This document shows, in pieces, positions 50,201-59,200 of a DNA stretch of 64,000 nt. Under the pieces are notes generated by a model. The model had not been told where the DNA came from. It saw only the letters and a program-made list of their open reading frames with translations, and searched no databases. The DNA is taken from contig CM046299.1 of NCBI GenBank assembly GCA_025267735.1, positions 36,470,887 through 36,534,886 on the forward strand. Reading direction: 5' to 3'. Every line of letters starts with the position of its first letter. The stretch's first letter is position 1. The stretch is from Mactra quadrangularis (taxonomy: Eukaryota > Mollusca > Bivalvia > Venerida > Mactridae). The position numbers and the translations under genes are program-made.

Positions 50201-53200
50201 CCCATATTCAATATGATAGTGTTGATATAGTTGATAAGGGAGATAACTTGTAAGGTAATTAACATTTTTTGTAAAAGTTGTTTTTCTTGCTAACCAATTT
50301 TTATTGACCAATGGAATTACAAGTTTGGGTCACAACTTCGCAACTATTCAATTGTTTTAAAGCCTTGGATAGCGCAGCATCTAGGTACTGCATGAATAAG
50401 TCTGCAAAAAACCCCATGTTGAAGTAGATGGACTAACACTCATTTTTCTGCCAAAACTCTGCTGTTGAAACTAGAACTGCCACCAGTGGCGAAAATACCC
50501 CCGCAACAGCAACATTTCAAGATAAAAGCAAGTCAACATTGTGGAAGTCCAAAAGGGTAAATGTTGTAAGAAGCATAAAAACCATTAAAAGAATAGGATG
50601 CAAATATCAAATTGGAAATAAACAGCAAATTACAGTGTAATTCACTATAGATTTATGAAAAAGCAAAATGAACAGAGTTGTCATATTTCAAATGATTTTT
50701 TACATGAAAATGAACACCATTTGGTCATTATGAATGTAAAGTGGAACAACAGACAAAGAGTGATCACATTAAAACTCATCATGAGTATGTTGTAACCAGA
50801 TGAGCAAAATGTAGAATGTGTTTGTAATTTTTTGATAAATAAGTAAGAAATAAGGCAATTGTAAAAATGGTAGTCAGCAATGTACACAATATAAATCAAA
50901 CAATTAGTATTTACAATATCTTGTATCAAGAATTTCACAAATACCCCATAAGAAAGCTTAAATTACCGATCATTATTTTCACAGTAGTAAAGTTAAAATA
51001 ATATCTAAAATCTCATGTAGCTATAACAAAATAAGATGTTTTCTTCTCAACATTACGGAAAAAATCAAGATGGCTATTAGTTGGTCCATTGAAATACATA
51101 AAAAATAAATACATATAAAAATTTCATCAACAAGAATTTGTCAGCACAATTTTATCAAAATGAGGTGAGAAAAAAAGATGTTTGCTGTACAAGATATTAG
51201 AAAATTCAACATGGCTGCCAGTCAGCCATTTTGAATTCCACTTAAGAAAATGCCAAGCACATCAACTTAAACAATTGCTAACTTTCTCAAAGTCTGTAAA
51301 AAAATTATCAAATCATTCGCTTTTTAAAAAGAAAAACTCAGAATGGCTGCCAATCAGCCATAATGAATTTGATAAAATATCAATACATCAAAAAAAGTTC
51401 AAAAATAAGAATTTGATAAAAATAGCAGTACATAATGGACTTCAGCAATTCAAAATGGCAAACAAAGTGGAATAATGCTATATTCAATAAGTTACATGAC
51501 ATAAAGCCATAAACCCTTGATTCATCTTCGTCAATAATATTTGCTAATCAATGAGATAAATAGTTACTACGAGATGTAGAATTGGTCATACTATATTAAC
51601 ACATTCATACCTTCTCAAAAGAAAGAAAGCACCTTGACTGCCAGGATCTTAAATACATCCGTGACAAACATTTTAAAGTTAACTCACTTAAAGAACTTAT
51701 TGAGTCTTTACCATCATATTTTCTAATCGCCGAGATTAAATAGTGATTTCACGATGTAGAATTGGTCATATCAGATTAACACATTCATACCTTCTCACAA
51801 GAGAGGAAGCACCTAAATGTAAACCCTGTGATGAGCATTTCTATGTCAAACACGTTCTCCTTGACTGTCAGGATCTTAAAGACATCCGTGACAAACATTT
51901 TAAAGTTAACTCACTTAAAGAACTTTTTGAGTCTGTACCATCATATGCGATACTTAACTTTTTGAAGGAAATAAATGTATATAATAAGATATAGAGCTTT
52001 ACATCATTAATATCGTTTTAATAAATAGTGTCATTGATTGCTTTCGGTGCGATATGACCTTTTTGTGTTGGTGCGCCATAAAACCAAAACAAAACCAAAC
52101 CTGAAGGAAATAAATGTTTATCATAAAATATAGGACGTAAAATCTTCATTATCTATTGAAGTAATAGTATCATCAATTGTTTTCGGCGTAAAATGACCTT
52201 TTTGCATTAATAAGCCGTAAAATCCAATTAATCAATCAATAAATCAATCAGACTTCAGCAAGAAGAAATTGGTAATGAAATAAGCTTACTATACAGTTAT
52301 TTAAACAAAGTCAAAATGGCTGCCAGTCTGCCATAATGAATTTGTATCCAGAGTAAATCCATGTACGAGTCAACTACATCAATAAAGACTTTGGAGCGAA
52401 ATTTGGCTAAAATTGAGTAAAAAAAAAAACACATACATGTACTATACAGTAATTTAAATAAAAATTCAAAATGGCTGCCAGTCAGCCATATTGAATATAA
52501 ATTGATGAAGAATAGTCATACTGATCAACTGTATCTGTGAGACCTTGTATGCAATTTCTTTTCAAAATATGTATGGTAATAAGTCAATATAAGACTGTAT
52601 TAATTCTGAAAAAAGGATGACAGCCAGTCCGCCATTTTGAATTGGAATTGAGTTAAAGTGTATGTACACATCAACTGTGAACGCCTGTGCAAAATTCTAT
52701 CTAAATTAGTTAAGAAAACATCTGTTGAGAAAAAAGCATACAGTAATTAAACTAAAAAAAAAAATTCAAGATGGCCGCAAGTCGGCCATTTTGAATTGGA
52801 ATTGATATAACATGCATACAAAAATCAACTGTAAACGCCTGTGCAAATTCTATAAAATAAGATAAGAAAAAATCTATTGAGGAAAAAAGCAAACTATACA
52901 TCTATCTAATTAGATTTAAAATATATAACACAATTAATTATTTTAAACAAGTGAGGTATGTTTCCATAGTTACATGAGTTTTGTATACACCATTAAATCA
53001 TGGTATATATAACAGCTTCTATTCTAATACATTAAGAAATAAACATACTACAAATGTATTAATTTTTTGGGACAGACCACATACTGTATAGCGGGTATTA
53101 TCTGCGGGGGTTTTATTTTGGCTTTATTGGCGGAAAATGAAAATACGCCAAATATAAACACCGCGAATACAAACCTCCGCAGTATTAAGTCGCCGCCATA

Positions 53201-56200
53201 TTCTTTACTAAGGGACATTACTCTTAATAAAGTTTGTATTCATTAAAATGTGCATGTAGTATCCCCCCTAAAAATCAAGAATTATGTAGTGAGTTAGGTG
53301 AGATTTATTATGTAAATGAACAAAATTTAATATTTTGAATAACACAAAGGAATTGATTCAAGTTATGTGTGTAACAAACGAAAATACAGTCAGACAACGC
53401 AGTCATTCTAACAATTAGACGGCAGGTTCCATCAAATCGGTTACGAAACTCGACGACGCTGCCGCCATTTTGTTTACTTTATGTCGGTCATTTCCGAATC
53501 TTCACGAGTTTAGCTCAAACACTTATTTGATTGTGGTAAAAAAACAAAGTCATCTTTAGTATTGCAATTAATTTAAGTGCTTGCTAGCAAACCGAAGACA
53601 AACTTCTCATCACATAATTCAACAAATTGAGTAAAAAGAGCGCAGTTAGTGTTTATGTAGCTTATTATTTATTGATATTCAAAAGAAAACTATTGTCAAA
53701 TTTCGTCACGTGACAACGCTTTATAATTGATTTTGTCTCTACTAGGCGCGTTGATTATACATTGTTTGTGACAAGCTGTTAATTTTTAAATTTGTTGGAC
53801 TTTGACCAATGGATTCAGGTAAATTGGTGATTTTTAAGGAGTGTGTGGCCGCAAACTTTAATACCGATAATTTTTAACAAGACAAAGGCGTTATCCACGA
53901 CTATTAACAAACATGAGAAAAATTTGATTGTTCATTACAACAAATCGTTATTATTATAAGACTCTCGCGAGTTGGGCTTACTTATGCAATTTGTCGAACG
54001 ATCAATCAAACTTAGCGGCACCCAGGTAATATTTTTAACTAAAACATTCACATTTAATGGCGATTCTTATCACATGATTAAACTAGTCCCGTCAACACAT
54101 CGTCATAGAAATAGATAATCTGCTGTGTAAGCGTTGGTTTTTCACACGTCCGCTCATATTGTACAACTTTGGTGACACTCAGTTAATTAAAAAATTTGAA
54201 AAGTCGTGGTCGGTACTGACCGCTTATACAGGTAAATTGACCTTTTTATTGGAAATGACAGAGTTATGTACCTTTGACCATCTTTCACCGGGAGGTTTAA
54301 AATTGGCGCTCAGAGTAATTTCCGCCAATATTTAGCATCGCCAATACAAAACTCTCTTGTTTACGCGAAATTTTTGCCCCGCAGAAATAACCCGCTATAC
54401 AGTATCCAACCAACCAACCAACCAACAAACCAACCAAGCAACAAACCAACCAACCAACTAACCAACCAACCAACCAACCAACCAACCAACCACCAGGGTG
54501 ATTCCAGTATACCCCCGAAAACTTCGTTTGCGGGGGTATAAAAATTGAACAGGATTGAAATGACGACTATAGAAATTGACTCACCTACATAGCCTAACAC
54601 AACTAAAAACCAGAAAATTCAGAATGAATTCTCTTGGTCGATGTGATATTTGTAACAGACCACTAGATATTAGGATGGGACCCCTGATTTTTACAGGAGC
54701 AAGTCCCAGAGACACAAAAAATTACCTGATCCATTAGAGCATTCTGCCATAATCTAAACAACATCATAAATGTTTTATCTCTAGCTGTAAATGATGTAAA
54801 GAAATATTTCTCTTTATCTGTAGTCACTTGTACAGCATTAGGTATCACTCTAGCTGTCTTCTCTTTTGTTATAGCTAGAATGTCTTTTGTAGGTATTGTA
54901 ACCTGAAAGTAATATCAAAGAAACAATTTAGTTAAACAGTTTCCAGACAGTCAGCTCTTCATGTTGGGGTAACCACTTTGTTACAATGCCACATCACCAA
55001 AGACCAACTTTGTTGTTTTCTTAACCCTTCACTGGTTGTAACATGGGCAATAATTGGCCATTTTTTTCACCTTAAAATTATATTGCTATTTTAATATGCT
55101 CTTATTTCATTACAAATTGACTGGCCAAGTTATTTCCCGGGTGATTGTCTTTCAGAAAAAGTCAATTGAATACCAATCCTAGTGAGGTGAAGCGACAAGG
55201 ACAAAAATGCAATTTTGCACTTTTTCAACCCAAAATTTGAATTTCATTCAGTCATAACTATTACAATTGAGGTCTTAAGAGCTATTGCTTTTCAGACACT
55301 AAAACATGTGTTGAATTGATATTGCATTGTATATCATTGTATTACCCTGTTACCATTTTGTGCCATTTTCATGAGTAAAACAAATTGACTAATTGACCAG
55401 TAAAGGGTCAACCAATAAATTACAGCCTGACTGTCCCACTGACCAACAAACTGACTGACTAAATGAGAGACAAACTAGCAAACAGATGGACATGTAGGGT
55501 AAGGCGGTAGGACACTCCATACATATGAAGGCATCTTATAGAAACAATAATCTGAATTATAATACAATATGTTTGATTACACAGTAAATGTATACAATAT
55601 AAATATTAATGTTAACATATAGAACGGTATACAATGCAATATCGATACAACACATGAAGTATGACATCAATGGATATATTTTTATACTTTATTAACTCCA
55701 TACATTTGTACATAGTTTATTCTATAGTGTATTTATCATTAATCCTCATATAGACAATGTATATAGTAAACTGACATCTGGTGTTATAATATAAAATGTC
55801 ATGTCATATTCTACATACTTTGTATAACATATGTTACCAACATAAACTAGAACTGCCACCAGTGGCGAAAATACCCCCGCAACAGCAACATTTCAAGATA
55901 AAAGCAAGTCAACATTGTGGAAGTCCAAAAGGGTAAATGTTGTAAGAAGCATAAAAACCATAAAAAGAATAGGATGCAAATATCAAATTGGAAATAAACA
56001 GCAAATTACAGTGTAATTCACTATAGATTTATGAAAAAGCAAAATGAACAGAGTTGTCATATTTCAAATGATTTTTTACATGAAAATGAACACCATTTGG
56101 TCATTATGAATGTAAAGTGGAACAACAGACAAAGAGTGAACACATTTAAACTCATCATGAGTATGTTGTAACCAGATGAGCAAAATGTAGAATGTGTTTG

Positions 56201-59200
56201 TAATTTTTTTATAAATAAGTAAAAAATAAGGCAATTGTAAAAATGGTAGTCAGCAATGAACACAATATAAATCAAACAATTAGTATTTACAATATCTTGT
56301 ATCAAGAATTTCACAAATTCCCCATAAGAAAGCTTAAATTACCGATAATTATTTTCACAGTAGTAAAGTTAAAATAATATCTAAAATCTCATGTAGCTAT
56401 AACGAAATAAGATGTTTTCTTCTCAACATTACAGAAAAAATCAAGAGTTGGTCCATTGAAATACATAAAAAAATAAATACATATAAAAATTTCATCAACA
56501 AGAATTTGTCAGCACAATTTTATCAAAATAAGGTGAGAAAAAAAGAAGTTTGCTGTACAAGATATTAGAAAATTCAACATGGCTGCCAGTCAGCCATTTT
56601 GAATTCCACTTAAGAAAATGCCAAGCACATCAACTTAAACAAGTGCTTACTTTCTCAAAGTCTGTACAAAAATCATCAAATCATTTGCTTTTTGAAAAGA
56701 AAAACTCAGAATGGCTGCCAATCAGCCATTATGAATTTGATAAAATATCAATACATCAAAAAAAAGTTCAAAAATAAGAATTTGATAAAAGTAGCAGTAC
56801 ATAATAGACTTCAGCAACTCAAAATGGCAAACAATGTGGAATAATGCTATATTTAATAAGTTACATGACATAAAGCCATAAACCCTTGATTCATCTTCGT
56901 CAATAATATTTGCTAATCAATGAGATAAATAGTTACTACGAGATGTAGAATTGGTCATACTATATTAACACATTTATACCTTCTCAAAAGAAAGAAAGCT
57001 CCTAAATGTATACCATGTGACGAGCATTTCAATGTCAAATACGTTCTCCTTGACTGCCAGGATCTTAAATACATCTGTGACAAACATTTTAAAGTTAACT
57101 CACTTAAAGAACTCATTGAGTCTGTACCATCATATTTTCTAATCGCCGAGATCAAATAGTGATTTCGCAATGTAGAATTGGTCATACCAATTTAACACAT
57201 TCATACCTTCTCAAAAAAGAGGAAGCACCTAAATGTATACCCTGTGACGAGCATTTGTATGTCAAACACATTCTCCTTGACTGTCAGGATCTTAAAGACA
57301 TCCGTGACAAACATTTTAAAGTTAACTCACTTAAAGAACTTTTTGAGTCTGTACCATCATATGCCATACTTAACTTTTTGAAGGAAATAAATGTATATAA
57401 CAAGATATAGTGCTTTACATTATTAATATCGTTTTAATAAATAGTATCATTGATTGCTTTCGGCGTGATATGACCTTTTTGTGTTGGTGCACCGTAAAAC
57501 AAAGTCAAAATGGCTGCCAGTCTGCCATAATGAATTTGTATCCAGAGTAAATCCATGTACGAGTCTACTACATCAATAAAGACTTTGGAGCGAAATTTGG
57601 CTAAAATTGAGTAAAAAAAACCACATACATGTACTATACAGTAATTTAAATAAAAATTCAAGATGGCTGCCAGTCAGCCATATTGAATATAAATTGATGA
57701 AGAATAGTCATACTGATCAACTGTATTAGTGAGACCTTGTATGCAATTTCTTTTCAAAATATGTATGGTAATAAGTCAATATAAGACTGTATTAATTTTG
57801 AAAAAAGGATGACAGCCAGTCCGCCATTTTGAATTGGAATTGAATTAAAGTGTATGTACACATCAACTGTGAACGCCTGTGCAAAATTCTATCTAAATTA
57901 GTTAAGAAAAAATCTATTGAGAAATAAGCATACAGTAATTAAACTAAATTAAAAAGAATTCAAGATGGCTGCAAGTCGGCCATTTTGAATTGGAATTGAT
58001 ATAACATGCATAAATTATAAACATCAACTGTAAACGCCTGTGCAAATTCTATAAAATAAGATAAGAAAAAAATCTATTGAGAAAAACAGCAAACTATACA
58101 GTTATCTAATTAGATTTAAAATATATAACGCAATTAAATATTTTAAACAAGTGAGATATGTTTCCATAGTTACATGAGTTTTGTATACACCATTAAATCA
58201 TGGTATATAACAGCTTCTATATAAATACATTAAGAAATAAACATACTACAAATGTATTAATTTTTTGGGACAGACCACATATCCAACCAACCAACCAACC
58301 AACCAACCAACCAACCAACCAACAAACCAACCAACCAACCAACCAACCAACCAACCAACCAACCAACCAACCACCAGGGTGATTCCAGTATACCCCCGAA
58401 AACTTCGTTTGCGGGGGTATAATGAAACTGTATGTTTATATATTGAGGGTTGTCCGCAAGACTGCTGTAACTTGCTCTTTAACGCCATGCCCTTACTACA
58501 GTCTTGCGAGCACCTCTCGATATGTACTATACATAATGTAACCAATACGGTAATCACTATACTGGCCAGCAAGTTCTACCAACAATAAAAAGGCAGTAGA
58601 CATTATTATATAATATTGCATAGACTAAGACTTTTAAACAAATTCAAAGCAGTTGTTAATATAATGCAAAATATATGTGAACTGTAAGACTCAATTTATG
58701 AACTACTCAATCCATACTATAAAATATCAGCTGTTAAACTCTCTATGATATCTTTACATACAAATATGTATCTAAAACTAATTAAAAACTGATTGAAGAA
58801 TGACTAAAACATGATCATAACTAAATTACAGACTGGAGACAGGACATAGCAACAAAACATATATGAAAATTGTTCCATCATAAAAAGTCTTATCTACTTG
58901 TAGCTAAAGTTTTATTGAGTCAGATTTTATCATATATAGTTATAATGTTAACATATTTTAAGTTCAGTAACATTACAAACATTATATATCCTGGATCTGT
59001 AGCCCATTTGGGATTTCGAATCTAGTGTCCAGAAGGGGGTACAGGTTCAAATCCAACCAAGGGCAGTTATTTGCTCCCATGAAAACAAACTGACATAATT
59101 TACAATTATGTCAATTTTCCTCAACCAATAAGATACATGGAGAAGTTGCCTTAAGGAAGGGTTAAAGAGTACTGGTTATAGACAAGAGTCCAGGAATGCT

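Larger units (their letters stand above)
50467..54540. mobile_element. Helentron-like composite element, copy A
   Basis: Begins ACTAGAACTGCCACCAGTGG with TACCCCCGC about 30 bp in, and ends with a (CCAA)n run and a hairpin whose stem is TATACCCCCG / CGGGGGTATA. The whole unit recurs at 55846-58425. An internal sub-terminal inverted repeat, a microsatellite near the 3' end, a 3' hairpin and no evident target duplication are the layout described for Helentron-type non-autonomous elements. It carries jockey-like LINE tails, a series of ATGGCTGCC palindromes and a later TA-flanked insertion. Confidence 0.55.

Noticed and set aside
58200..58588. ORFs reading PTNQPTNQ or VGWLVGWL over the (CCAA)n tracts, also at 54297-54600
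   Set aside because: They are translations of a tetranucleotide microsatellite, open only because the repeat lacks stops.
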